Part shown: positions 1 through 6,545 of the stretch, in pieces
Layout of the letters: every line of letters begins with the position of its first letter
How positions within the stretch are numbered: position 1 is the stretch's first letter
Assembly: GCA_001805375.1 (NCBI GenBank)
Contig: MHFY01000140.1
Location: 44,349-55,286, forward strand
Direction: 5' to 3'
DNA length: 10,938 nt
Origin: Omnitrophica WOR_2 bacterium GWA2_47_8
GTDB taxonomy: Bacteria; Omnitrophota; Gorgyraeia; Zapsychrales; GWA2-47-8
The notes under the pieces: model-generated
What the model was told of the DNA's origin: nothing
The model's database searches: none
What the model saw: the letters and a program-made list of their open reading frames with translations, nothing else
Program-made: the position numbers and the translations under genes

Positions 1-2
1 CT

Positions 3-329
3 TACCGCAATTGTACAATGTCTTTTAATAAACCCTCCTCCTTGGGCATCAAATTTGTCAGTCCCTTGAAGCGTGTCATGTTGGGGAGTCCTTTTTTTGA
101 TCAGAAGGTCATTCTGAAGACAGATGAGGAAATGATCCCCAAGCAGATCATTATCCCCTCCATCCAAAATATGATCCTGGAGTTCGATGCCTTTCCTCTG
201 GGAGTGACATTGAAGAAGGAAAGTTTTGTCACGACCATCCATAAAATTCCCATGGCAGACCGTGATTATGACCGTTTGATCGAAATTACTTTAATGCTTT
301 ATGAACGCCTGCGCGGATTAAATGATTAG
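3..329 (+). CDS. C-terminal part of an unrecognised protein (5' end probably outside the window)
   Basis: The frame is open to the left edge. The first ATG is at 18, but five sense codons precede it and no ribosome binding site is visible before it, so the true start is probably upstream. From ATG 18 the protein would be 103 residues. It has no signal peptide or clear membrane segment. Its second half contains FFDQKVILKTDEE, a central IPSIQNMILEF and a C-terminal helix ending in LYERLRGLND. This order, a 'FD..F.V..D' strand, a helix, then a closing helix, resembles the soluble tail of some bacterial membrane proteins of unknown function, but I cannot name a family. The stop at 327-329 lies inside the next gene (8-base overlap), which suggests the two are co-transcribed. 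The reading frame is fairly secure; the function is unknown. Confidence 0.6.
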   Translation, partial: YRNCTMSFNKPSSLGIKFVSPLKRVMLGSPFFDQKVILKTDEEMIPKQIIIPSIQNMILEFDAFPLGVTLKKESFVTTIHKIPMADRDYDRLIEITLMLYERLRGLND

Positions 330-684
330 CGTGAAAAGGATCCTTTTTGCTTTATTGGTCTGGGCCTTGACGATCGCGTCAAGCTGGGGTTGTAAATGTG
401 ATCCCCTGGAAGGCAAAGCGGCCTTTAAAGAGGCGGACGTGGTTTTTACCGGGCAAGTGGTCAGCGTCATCGAATATGAGGATGAAGATATGCTGGACGT
501 GCAGTTTAAGGTCACGGAAGTCCATAAAGGGGAAGTGGATGATATCCTGACGATCAGGACCGCGGATTTTAAGAAAAAATGCGGTTATAATTTTGTCATG
601 TCCAAACGTTACTTGGTCCATGCGAAAGTCTCTAAGGGCCGGCTGTTCACCGGCGTTTGTTCGGGGAATATGGATCTAGATTAA
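322..684 (+). CDS. Secreted NTR/TIMP-like small protein
   Basis: A 120-residue protein with an N-terminal signal peptide: MISVKR, then a hydrophobic core (residues 7-19) ending SSWG before Cys24. The mature part opens with C-x-C (Cys24, Cys26), then ADVVFTGQVVSV, VQFKVTEVHKG, KKCGYNF (Cys87), KRYLVHA, and TGVCSGN (Cys113). This order is typical of bacterial tissue-inhibitor-of-metalloproteinase-like (netrin/NTR OB-fold) proteins, in which four cysteines would form two disulfides. The site before Cys24 (S-W-G) does not match a good lipobox, so secretion by signal peptidase I is more likely than a lipoprotein. The ATG at 322 overlaps the previous gene; an in-frame GTG at 331 would give an equally good signal peptide. 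Family assignment is from pattern recognition; whether it inhibits a protease is unknown. Confidence 0.8.
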   Translation: MISVKRILFALLVWALTIASSWGCKCDPLEGKAAFKEADVVFTGQVVSVIEYEDEDMLDVQFKVTEVHKGEVDDILTIRTADFKKKCGYNFVMSKRYLVHAKVSKGRLFTGVCSGNMDLD

Positions 685-692
685 ACGTTCCC

Positions 693-706
693 TGCCGTGT
701 ACGGCA
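693..706 (+). other. Small hairpin after the NTR-like gene
   Basis: TGCCG (693-697) and CGGCA (702-706) form a perfect 5-bp stem with a 4-base loop, 8 bases after the stop of the NTR-like gene. The following bases are AAATCTTTCTT rather than a clean T run, so it would be at best a weak terminator. It lies just upstream of the trxA promoter. Confidence 0.25.
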
Positions 707-715
707 AAATCTTTC

Positions 716-743
716 TTGCTACCCCGGCGTAGTTTGTTATAAT
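716..743 (+). promoter_or_regulatory. Sigma70-type promoter for trxA
   Basis: TTGCTA at 716-721 (four of six matches to TTGACA) and a consensus TATAAT at 738-743 are 16 bases apart. An A+T-rich leader of about 50 bases follows, ending in the trxA ribosome binding site AAGGAG (785-790). This is the best promoter match I found in the window and makes trxA the first gene of its own transcript. It is read from sequence only. Confidence 0.65.
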
Positions 744-796
744 ACCTTTCCAATTACATCTCAAATATAAATAATTATAGTAATAAGGAGTTCCTT

Positions 797-1120
797 ATGG
801 GTGCTGCTCATATTACGGAGAAAAATTTTGAAGCAGAAGTCATTAAATCCGCAATCCCGGTTTTAGTGGATTTTTGGGCCGAATGGTGCGGGCCATGCAA
901 GATGATCGCGCCTATCCTGGACCAGGTGGCTGATGAACTTAAAGGCAAATTAAAGGTGGTCAAGGTCAATGTCGATGACGAACAGGAATTGGCCATGAAA
1001 TACGGCATTATGTCCATCCCGACTTTACTTGTTTTTAAAAAGGGGGCGATCGTCGACCAGCTCGTCGGTGCCATGCCCAAGGAGCAGCTTTTGAATAAGA
1101 TAAAACCGCAATTGGTTTAA
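797..1120 (+). CDS. trxA: Thioredoxin
   Basis: A 107-residue cytoplasmic disulfide reductase, the usual length for thioredoxin 1. The active site WCGPC is at residues 30-34 (Cys31, Cys34) after the conserved VLVDFWAE strand with buried Asp25. The cis-proline loop SIPTLLVF places Pro75 opposite the active site, followed by Lys-Gly (82-83) and the terminal helix. It would be reduced by thioredoxin reductase, which is not in this window. The start is well supported: AAGGAG at 785-790 lies 6 bases upstream of ATG, behind a TATAAT promoter. It appears to be monocistronic or to end a short unit, since an inverted repeat follows directly. Nothing unusual is seen in the protein. Confidence 0.97.
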   Translation: MGAAHITEKNFEAEVIKSAIPVLVDFWAEWCGPCKMIAPILDQVADELKGKLKVVKVNVDDEQELAMKYGIMSIPTLLVFKKGAIVDQLVGAMPKEQLLNKIKPQLV

Positions 1121-1124
1121 ATCT

Positions 1125-1190
1125 AGAAGTCAGAAAACAAAAGTCGGAGGTCAGAAAAATCTGACTTCTTACTTCTGGCCTCGGGCTTCT
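1125..1190. repeat. Palindromic array of degenerate 7-base repeats (hairpin)
   Basis: The left arm (1125-1155) reads as four imperfect copies of GAAGTCA: GAAGTCA, GAAAACA, AAAGTCG and GAGGTCA. After an AAAA loop (1156-1159), the right arm (1160-1190) reads as copies of the complement: CTGACTT, CTTACTT, CTGGCCT and CGGGCTT. By hand alignment the arms match at 22 of 31 positions, and three more would be G-U pairs in RNA. It fills most of the gap between trxA and panD and could act as a transcription terminator, although only a short TTT follows. The repeat-within-palindrome structure suggests a dispersed intergenic element; other copies cannot be checked here. Confidence 0.65.
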
Positions 1191-1205
1191 TTAATATAGG
1201 AAATT

Positions 1206-1559
1206 ATGCTCATAACTTTCTGCAAATCTAAAATCGGCCACGCCACGATCACCGAGGCTGAACTCTATTACGAGGGGAGTATCACCATCGATGAAAAACT
1301 CCTCAAGGCCGTGGATATCGTGCCCGGGGAAAAGGTCGAAGTCTTAAACCTGAATAACGGCTCGCGCCTGGAAACCTATGTCATTGCCGGTAAGGCCGGA
1401 TCAGGGCAGATCTGCTTAAACGGGCCGGCGGCCCGCTGTGGTGTGGTGGGGGATAAAGTTATTATTTTAAGTTACGCGCTTATAGAAAAAGGCCCGGAGA
1501 CCCACAAGTTAAAGACCAAGATCGTTTATTTAGATGATGGCAACAAAATTAAAAATTAG
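1206..1559 (+). CDS. panD: Aspartate 1-decarboxylase (pyruvoyl-dependent)
   Basis: Converts L-aspartate to beta-alanine for pantothenate and coenzyme A synthesis. The 117-residue proenzyme has the family pattern: a SKIGHATITEAEL start, then YYEGSITID, where Gly24-Ser25 is the self-cleavage site that yields the pyruvoyl group on Ser25. Next come NNGSRLETYVI (Arg54, Tyr58), GKAGSGQICLNGPAA, and a final IVYLDDGNK strand. Length and start match the family. AGGA at 1198-1201 is a modest ribosome binding site. The last 26 bases overlap the def gene, so the two are probably translated together. Other pantothenate genes (panB, panC) are not in the window. Confidence 0.96.
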   Translation: MLITFCKSKIGHATITEAELYYEGSITIDEKLLKAVDIVPGEKVEVLNLNNGSRLETYVIAGKAGSGQICLNGPAARCGVVGDKVIILSYALIEKGPETHKLKTKIVYLDDGNKIKN

Positions 1560-2031
1560 GATCTATGGTGACCCCTGCCTTCGTAAAAAATCCTCTCTCG
1601 TCAAAGACGTCGGTCCCGCCGAACGTCAGTTAATCGCCTCTCTTCTGGAAACTATGTATGAATATAAGGGTGTCGGTTTAGCCGCGCCGCAGGTCGGTAT
1701 CAACGAACAGATCTTTGTCGCCGATGTAGGGGCGGGGCCGTTGGTCTTTATTAATCCCAAGATCATCAGGAAAAAAGGTTCCGTGGTGCTGGAGGAAGGC
1801 TGTTTAAGCATTCCAGGCGTGACGGTCGGGGTCAAGCGCCCGTCGGTCATCTCCGTTCGATATTTAAATGAGGAAAATAGGACCCTGGAGCGCGAGTGCA
1901 CTGAACTTTTGGCCCGGGTCATCCAGCACGAAACAGATCATTTGAATGGCAAGCTCATTGTCGATTATCTAAGCCTGGCGCAAAAACGTAAATTTAAAAA
2001 GCAATTGAAAGAAATTGAAGCAAAGAAATAG
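1534..2031 (+). CDS. def: Peptide deformylase
   Basis: Removes the N-terminal formyl group from new proteins at the ribosome. All three metalloenzyme motifs are present: GVGLAAPQ (residues 46-53), EGCLS (88-92, metal ligand Cys90), and HETDH (132-136, ligands His132 and His136, catalytic Glu133). At 165 residues it is a normal bacterial length. Two adjacent ATG codons (1534, 1537) lie inside panD, and no Shine-Dalgarno is visible, so translation probably depends on ribosomes finishing panD. The neighbouring genes, an rRNA methyltransferase and panD, do not form an obvious pathway; def is usually beside fmt, which is absent here. Confidence 0.96.
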   Translation: MMATKLKIRIYGDPCLRKKSSLVKDVGPAERQLIASLLETMYEYKGVGLAAPQVGINEQIFVADVGAGPLVFINPKIIRKKGSVVLEEGCLSIPGVTVGVKRPSVISVRYLNEENRTLERECTELLARVIQHETDHLNGKLIVDYLSLAQKRKFKKQLKEIEAKK

Positions 2032-2042
2032 CCAATGCTATC

Positions 2043-3020
2043 ATGGCAAAAGTCATCTCCAAACCCGAATCTATCACGCCTGAAAAAACCCGGCACCACG
2101 CCGAAATTTTAGCCAACCGTATCCGCAAACGCTTTGCCCATCTATCCAAACGTTTTAAACGCCAGCACATCGATTGTTTCCGCCTCTTTGATTGGGACAT
2201 CCCGGAGGTGCGCGCAGTGGTGGATTGGTACGCCGGGCACGCGGTGGTGGCTGAATATGAACGCTGGCAGACCTCGGATGAATGGCTTCCGGCTATGGCC
2301 CAAGCCGTTGCGCAAGCTTTAAATCTTCCTCCGGAAAAGACACACATCAAACGCCGTCACACCAAAACAGAAGAAGGCCCGCGTTATAAGAGAATAAGTT
2401 CGCGCAATGAACGTTTTCCCGTCTCAGAACGTGACCTTAAGTTTTGGGTGAATTTGGATGATTTCCTGGATACAGGGCTTTATTCCGACCATCGCGACAC
2501 GCGGGTCTTGATCCGCGGGTTAGCGAAAGATAAGGATTTTCTGAACCTTTTCGCTTACACCGGCGCGTTTACCTGCGCGGCCGCTGCCGGCGGGGCCAGG
2601 ACCACGACCACGGTGGATCGCTCTTCAAACTATATCAAATGGGCCCAGGATAATCTGGAGTTGAGCGGGTTTTGGAATATAAAACACCGGCTTATACAAT
2701 CGGATGTGGATAAATTTTTGGATAAAACAGCGAAGGAGAGCAAGCGTTTTAACCTGGCTTTTGTTGACCCGCCGTCATTTTTTAAAGATTTTCGAAGCCG
2801 CGTATCTTTTGATATTAACGAGGATCACCCCAAATTACTGGCCGATGTTTTAAAAGTGATGGTGCCGGGTTCGCTTTTATTTTTTTCGACGAACCATCAG
2901 CGTTTCGAACCGCGCTTAAACGAGCTTAAGGTCAAAGAAGTGACGGACATCACGCTGGATACGATCCCTGAAGATTACCGCAACAAACAAGTGCATCGAT
3001 GCTGGAGGATTGTCGTATGA
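2043..3020 (+). CDS. rlmK: RlmK-like 23S rRNA methyltransferase, stand-alone
   Basis: A 325-residue class I SAM-dependent methyltransferase. The N-terminal part (about 12-130) matches the PUA-like and linker region of RlmK/RlmI, with ANRIRKRF, CFRLFDWDIPEV and VVAEYERW. VNLDDFLDTGLYSDHR follows near 136-150, the SAM-binding LNLFAYTGAF near 167-176 with GGARTTTTVD, and the catalytic DPPSF near 242-246. It ends NKQVHRCWRI. This is very close in layout to the C-terminal half of the E. coli RlmKL fusion, which makes m7G2069 in 23S rRNA. The RlmL half (THUMP and m2G2445 activity) is absent. The gap from def is 11 bases, and its stop overlaps the next gene (ATGA). Specificity for G2069 is inferred from similarity. 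Confidence 0.88.
   Translation: MAKVISKPESITPEKTRHHAEILANRIRKRFAHLSKRFKRQHIDCFRLFDWDIPEVRAVVDWYAGHAVVAEYERWQTSDEWLPAMAQAVAQALNLPPEKTHIKRRHTKTEEGPRYKRISSRNERFPVSERDLKFWVNLDDFLDTGLYSDHRDTRVLIRGLAKDKDFLNLFAYTGAFTCAAAAGGARTTTTVDRSSNYIKWAQDNLELSGFWNIKHRLIQSDVDKFLDKTAKESKRFNLAFVDPPSFFKDFRSRVSFDINEDHPKLLADVLKVMVPGSLLFFSTNHQRFEPRLNELKVKEVTDITLDTIPEDYRNKQVHRCWRIVV
3004..3008 (+). promoter_or_regulatory. Ribosome binding site of the PCP_red-like gene
   Basis: GGAGG inside the end of rlmK is 8 bases before ATG 3017. It decides the start of the next gene in favour of 3017 over the in-frame ATG at 2999, which lies upstream of this site. Confidence 0.7.
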
Positions 3021-3313
3021 GTGAAATCACCTGGGGAAAAGAAGTAGAAGTTAAATTCAAACAAATGTTGGAAAAAATCCCAACTGTCTTACGGCCTATC
3101 GCTCAAGAGAAGGTCGGTAAGAGGGCAGAGAAATTCGCGCAGGAAGCCGGTCGGCTGAAAATCACGGAAAGGGATATGGTTGACGCCTTTTTTGCCGAAA
3201 CACCGGGCGGATTTCACGGCCCCATGAAGGTTGACATGGAATCGCTGGGCATCGATTACACCAAATACGGTTACGAACGCGATGAGTGGAAGAAGATGTT
3301 CGGTATAAAATAG
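3017..3313 (+). CDS. Small protein with PCP_red-like domain
   Basis: From ATG 3017 the protein has 98 residues. Residues 6-57 (WGKEVEVKF, EKIPTVLRPIAQEKVGKRAEKFAQEAG, ITERDMVDAF) follow the pattern of the PCP_red domain: W...EA, then IP..vR, then R..vE..A...G...IT...v..A. That helical domain is named for its place at the end of a protochlorophyllide reductase subunit, but it also occurs alone in many non-photosynthetic bacteria, where its role is unknown. Residues 58-98 add a polar tail containing TPGGFHGPM and YTKYGYERDEW. There are no cysteines, signal peptide or membrane segments. The ATG overlaps the rlmK stop (ATGA), so the two are translationally coupled. There is no sign of chlorophyll genes nearby, so a pigment role is unlikely. 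Confidence 0.75.
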   Translation: MSEITWGKEVEVKFKQMLEKIPTVLRPIAQEKVGKRAEKFAQEAGRLKITERDMVDAFFAETPGGFHGPMKVDMESLGIDYTKYGYERDEWKKMFGIK

Positions 3314-3361
3314 ATGTGCCTCACCATAAGCTAACCCTTTTAACCTTAATCATTTTCGCTC

Positions 3362-3390
3362 TTGTTTCCTCTATAAAGACCATGTACAAT
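3362..3390 (+). promoter_or_regulatory. Possible promoter for the lipA operon
   Basis: In the 130-base gap before lipA, TTGTTT (3362-3367) and TACAAT (3385-3390) are separated by 17 bases. A second TATAAT at 3414-3419 is closer to the gene but has no recognisable -35 box at the right distance. The gap is strongly A+T-rich toward lipA. Either box could serve. No ribosome binding site is visible before lipA ATG. Confidence 0.4.
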
Positions 3391-3443
3391 AAGGGCTGTA
3401 TTTTTAGGCCTTCTATAATATTAGTACTATTTTATAAATAATT

Positions 3444-4340
3444 ATGCTTAAAACTTACGAAAATACCTCGATCGCTCCGCAAAAACTTCCTTCCTGGTTT
3501 AAGCAACCCTTGCCGGACATGAGCAAGATCCGCGAGATGCAGGGGATACTGCGTGAACGAAGGCTTTATACGGTTTGCGAAAGCGCGCATTGCCCTAATA
3601 TGGGAAAATGCTGGGGTCAGGGCGTTGCGACGTTTATGATCTTAGGAGAAACTTGTACCCGTGCCTGCCGTTTTTGCGCGATCGAAGCCGGTAAACCGGC
3701 GGAAGTGGATCCATCTGAGCCTTATCACGTGGCCTTATCGGTAAAGCAATTAAATTTACGGTATGTGGTCGTGACCTCGGTGGCCCGGGATGATCTGGCT
3801 GATGAAGGCGCAGCGCAGTTTGTGCAAACGATACAGGAGATCCGCAGGCTCATGCCGCAGACAAAGATCGAGATCCTGATCCCTGATTTTTCTAATAAAC
3901 TGGAAAGTTTGAAGATGGTCATCGCGGCCAAGCCGCAGGTCATCAGTCATAATATTGAGACCGTTAAACGCCTTTCTCCGACCGTCCGTCCGCAAGCCGG
4001 CTATCAAAGATCCCTCGATGTACTGAAAAATTTGAAAGACCTTTCTGAGGGGATATTCACAAAGTCCAGCATCATGCTTGGGTTAGGGGAGACAGAGGCG
4101 GAAGTTTTAGAAACTATGGCTGATTTGCGCAGTGTGGGCTGTGACATCCTGACCGTCGGCCAATATTTATCTCCATCGCAGATGAAACGGCATTTAAAGG
4201 TGGAACGCTTTATCACGCCCGAAGAATTTACGAGATACAAAGACCAAGGGATGAGGATGGGCTTTAAACACGTGATGAGCGGGCCTTTGGTGAGGAGTTC
4301 TTATCTGGCCGAAGAAGGGTATGAGGGATGTCATAAATAA
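3444..4340 (+). CDS. lipA: Lipoyl synthase
   Basis: Radical SAM enzyme that inserts two sulfurs into protein-bound octanoyl groups to make lipoyl cofactors of the 2-oxoacid dehydrogenases and the glycine cleavage system. Both clusters are visible. The auxiliary cluster motif is C-x4-C-x5-C (Cys45, 50, 56, within CESAHCPNMGKC), and the radical SAM motif is C-x3-C-x2-C (Cys71, 75, 78, within CTRACRFC). The C-terminal RSS motif (284-286, in PLVRSSYLAEEGY) supplies the serine ligand of the auxiliary cluster. At 298 residues it is of standard length. It is the first gene of a long run, and the next gene starts immediately after its stop. lipB is not in this window. Confidence 0.97.
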   Translation: MLKTYENTSIAPQKLPSWFKQPLPDMSKIREMQGILRERRLYTVCESAHCPNMGKCWGQGVATFMILGETCTRACRFCAIEAGKPAEVDPSEPYHVALSVKQLNLRYVVVTSVARDDLADEGAAQFVQTIQEIRRLMPQTKIEILIPDFSNKLESLKMVIAAKPQVISHNIETVKRLSPTVRPQAGYQRSLDVLKNLKDLSEGIFTKSSIMLGLGETEAEVLETMADLRSVGCDILTVGQYLSPSQMKRHLKVERFITPEEFTRYKDQGMRMGFKHVMSGPLVRSSYLAEEGYEGCHK

Positions 4341-5339
4341 ATGAACGCGCAATTTAAAAATTTCTTGTCTTTCTTTCTTCGGCTGATATTCAGCGGCGGC
4401 GTCTTGTTTTATATTTTTACCAAGATCGATATGGAAAAAACGGTGGAGGTCTTAAAGACCGCGGACCTTTCTTTGATGGCGGCCGCGTTCGTTATATTTT
4501 TTATGATCAACATGATCCTTCTCTGGCGCTGGATGGTGTATATCCGGGGATTGGAGTTGAATGCGTCTTTTTTAACGGCCATGCGTTATTTTTTTATCGG
4601 ATTATTCGGTAATTTATTTTTGCCCACTGCGGTCGGCGGGGATCTGATCAAAGTATGGGGCCTCTGCCGGGACAGCGCGCAAAAACCCAGGGTTGTGGCA
4701 TCGGTCTTGATCGACCGTTTGAGCGGGTTCGCGGGAATTATGATAGTGGGGACACTGGCGTATCTGTTCGGTTATCAGCTGATTAAGGATGGAAGTTTGA
4801 TGTTCTCCGTCGCTGTTCTGGCTGTCCTATCGATCGGCGTAGGCATTGTTTTGTTCAATCACACGGTATACTCCTTTTTTTGCAAAGTGTTCAACCCTTT
4901 CCCTAAGATCCGCGAGGCGGTTATGGCCATGCATTATGACCTGGCGCTGTTAAAGGGGAAGGGAAAGCAGATCGTTCTGTTAAGAGGGGTTGCGTTGTCC
5001 TGCCTGGCGCAGGTGGTTTCCGCGGGGATGTCGTATCTTATCGCTCGGGCCCTGCATCAGGAGATCCCGTTGATCTATTTTCTGATCTTTATCCCTTTGA
5101 TGTGTGTGGCGTCCACGGTGCCTTCGATCGGCGGTTTAGGCGCGCGGGAGGCGGGGGCCGCCTATTTATTCTCGAAAGTCGGGGTTGGTGCGGGTATCGC
5201 GGTGAGTATTTCTTTGATAACTTTTTTATTTATGATGGTCATCGGCTTAATGGGTGGGCTTATTTATGTCGCTACATTATCTGCTGGACGGGTACAACAT
5301 TATCCATCAGGTCCCGGTCTTGGCAACGCAAACGTTTGA
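4341..5339 (+). CDS. YbhN/UPF0104-type flippase-like membrane protein
   Basis: A 332-residue inner-membrane protein of the lysylphosphatidylglycerol-synthase transmembrane (UPF0104/AglD-like) family. Hydrophobic segments are at about 8-24, 40-58, 70-95, 118-150, 155-172, 210-235, 240-262 and 285-312. Family-typical stretches include FFIGLFGNLFLPTAVGGDLIKVWGL, shown here only in part as GNLFLPTAVGGDLIK, then VLIDRLSGFAGI, and late PSIGGLGAREAGAAY. There is no cytosolic synthase domain, so a role in moving lipid or lipid-linked substrates is inferred from the family; the substrate is unknown. It begins directly after the lipA stop. Its last 74 bases overlap yacP in another frame, so the final polar tail (LSAGRVQHYPSGPGLGNANV) may be a by-product of that overlap. 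Confidence 0.88.
   Translation: MNAQFKNFLSFFLRLIFSGGVLFYIFTKIDMEKTVEVLKTADLSLMAAAFVIFFMINMILLWRWMVYIRGLELNASFLTAMRYFFIGLFGNLFLPTAVGGDLIKVWGLCRDSAQKPRVVASVLIDRLSGFAGIMIVGTLAYLFGYQLIKDGSLMFSVAVLAVLSIGVGIVLFNHTVYSFFCKVFNPFPKIREAVMAMHYDLALLKGKGKQIVLLRGVALSCLAQVVSAGMSYLIARALHQEIPLIYFLIFIPLMCVASTVPSIGGLGAREAGAAYLFSKVGVGAGIAVSISLITFLFMMVIGLMGGLIYVATLSAGRVQHYPSGPGLGNANV
5253..5258 (+). promoter_or_regulatory. Ribosome binding site for the NYN nuclease gene
   Basis: GGTGGG within the end of the flippase-like gene is 7 bases before ATG 5266. It supports 5266 as the start rather than the in-frame GTG at 5254, which lies within this site. Confidence 0.45.
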
Positions 5340-5775
5340 AAAGGCCCGCGAAGGTTTAATTAAACTGATCGAACTTCGTCAGCCCCAGGGAAGCTTTAGG
5401 AACAAGATCACCGTTGTTTTCGACGGTAAGCCGGGGATATGGAACGTGCGGTCTTCGGTCGAGGTCATTTTTACGTACGAAAAGTCCGCGGATGAACGGA
5501 TCAAAGACGCGGTCGAACAGGCCCGTAACAAAAAAGAGATCGTGGTCGTCACCAATGACCGCGAGATCCAGTATGCGGTGAGGAGCTCAGGCGCGAAGGT
5601 CTTAAGCGTTGAAGATTTTGGGTTAAAATTAGAACAGCCCGCAAAGAAAACGGCCGCCGGCAGAGGCAATGCCAAAGAACCAAGGGAAGCGAGAAAATAT
5701 ATTCCAACGGTCACGGAATTTAAGATCAACGAAGAAATGAAAAAGGTTTGGCTTAATAAAGGCAAGAAAACATGA
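5266..5775 (+). CDS. YacP-like NYN-domain ribonuclease
   Basis: From ATG 5266 the protein has 169 residues, of the NYN (PIN-like) YacP/DUF901 family. Conserved acidic positions are in place: LLDGYN (Asp8, Asn11), VVFDG (Asp53), SADERI (Asp76) and VVTNDREI (Asp98). In the family, these bind a metal ion for RNA cleavage. B. subtilis YacP (Rae1) is a ribosome-associated mRNA endonuclease; a similar job here is inference. After residue 125 there is a Lys/Arg/Ala-rich linker and a basic C-terminal helix. The start lies 74 bases inside the upstream gene, and the last four bases (ATGA) overlap mlaE. It is embedded among envelope genes without an evident functional tie. Confidence 0.88.
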   Translation: MSLHYLLDGYNIIHQVPVLATQTFEKAREGLIKLIELRQPQGSFRNKITVVFDGKPGIWNVRSSVEVIFTYEKSADERIKDAVEQARNKKEIVVVTNDREIQYAVRSSGAKVLSVEDFGLKLEQPAKKTAAGRGNAKEPREARKYIPTVTEFKINEEMKKVWLNKGKKT

Positions 5776-6542
5776 CCTTCCTTCTCGCTTATTTAAATGA
5801 TCTTGTTATCGGTACAGGCAAGGCCATACTTTTTTTGAAGGATGTCCTGGGGAATATTTTAAGGGGCCGGATACGTTTTAAAGAAGTATTAAAACAGATC
5901 TACGAACAAGGGCTGCAGTCGGTTGTGATCATTGTTTTGACATCGTTCGCGTCGGGTGCGGTCTTGGCGCTGCAGGGTTATGTGATGCTGAATCGTTTCA
6001 GCGCCAAACAATATGTGGCGGATCTGGTGGCGTTGTCCTTGGTGCGGGAGTTAAGCCCGGTGTTCAGTTCTTTTATTTTTTCCGGAAAGGCCGGCGCGCG
6101 TATTGCCGCGGAATTAGGGACCATGAAGGTCAACGACCAGATTGTGGCTACCCGCACGCTCGGCGTTGATCCGATCGAATTTTTGGTCGTGCCCCGGATG
6201 GTCGCGTGCTTTCTGGTTTTGCCGGGATTGATCGTCATTTCCGAGATCGTGGGGATCTTCGGCGGTTTTTGCGTCGGAGTATTTGATGCAGGGATACCGG
6301 CTTCAACGTACATCCATCAGACATTGCGGGCGATCGATTATGTGGATTTTTTCAGCGGGTTCACGAAAACACTTTTTTTCGCGCTTTTGATCGGCTGGAT
6401 CTGCTGTTATCAGGGTTTTCAGACAACGGGCGGTTCTTTGGGGGTGGGGCGATTTACAACGAAGGCCGTCGCACTTTCGTATATTATTGTTGTGCTGTCT
6501 AATACCGTTTTAACCAAATTAATAATAACTTTCTGGGGGTAA
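5772..6542 (+). CDS. mlaE: MlaE-type ABC transporter permease
   Basis: A 256-residue inner-membrane permease of the MlaE/YrbE family, which moves phospholipids between the inner and outer membranes together with an ATPase and an MCE protein. Diagnostic stretches are SLVRELSPVF, GKAGARIAAELGTMKVNDQI (the coupling loop, near 104-123), RTLGVDPIEFLVVPRM, and CCYQGFQTTGGSLGVG followed by TTKAVALS. About five hydrophobic segments follow an amphipathic N-terminal helix. It overlaps yacP by four bases (ATGA). The next gene, a lipoprotein, starts three bases after its stop. MlaF and MlaD homologues follow; no MlaB (STAS) or MlaC gene is in the window. Confidence 0.95.
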   Translation: MTFLLAYLNDLVIGTGKAILFLKDVLGNILRGRIRFKEVLKQIYEQGLQSVVIIVLTSFASGAVLALQGYVMLNRFSAKQYVADLVALSLVRELSPVFSSFIFSGKAGARIAAELGTMKVNDQIVATRTLGVDPIEFLVVPRMVACFLVLPGLIVISEIVGIFGGFCVGVFDAGIPASTYIHQTLRAIDYVDFFSGFTKTLFFALLIGWICCYQGFQTTGGSLGVGRFTTKAVALSYIIVVLSNTVLTKLIITFWG

Positions 6543-6545
6543 AAA

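Noticed and set aside
3017..3313. Evidence for a photosynthetic organism
   Set aside because: The PCP_red-like domain is widespread outside phototrophs, and no other pigment gene is in the window.
5379..5765. A 128-codon open frame on the minus strand across the NYN nuclease gene
   Set aside because: It is antisense to a gene with conserved catalytic acids, and has no ribosome binding site or family pattern of its own.
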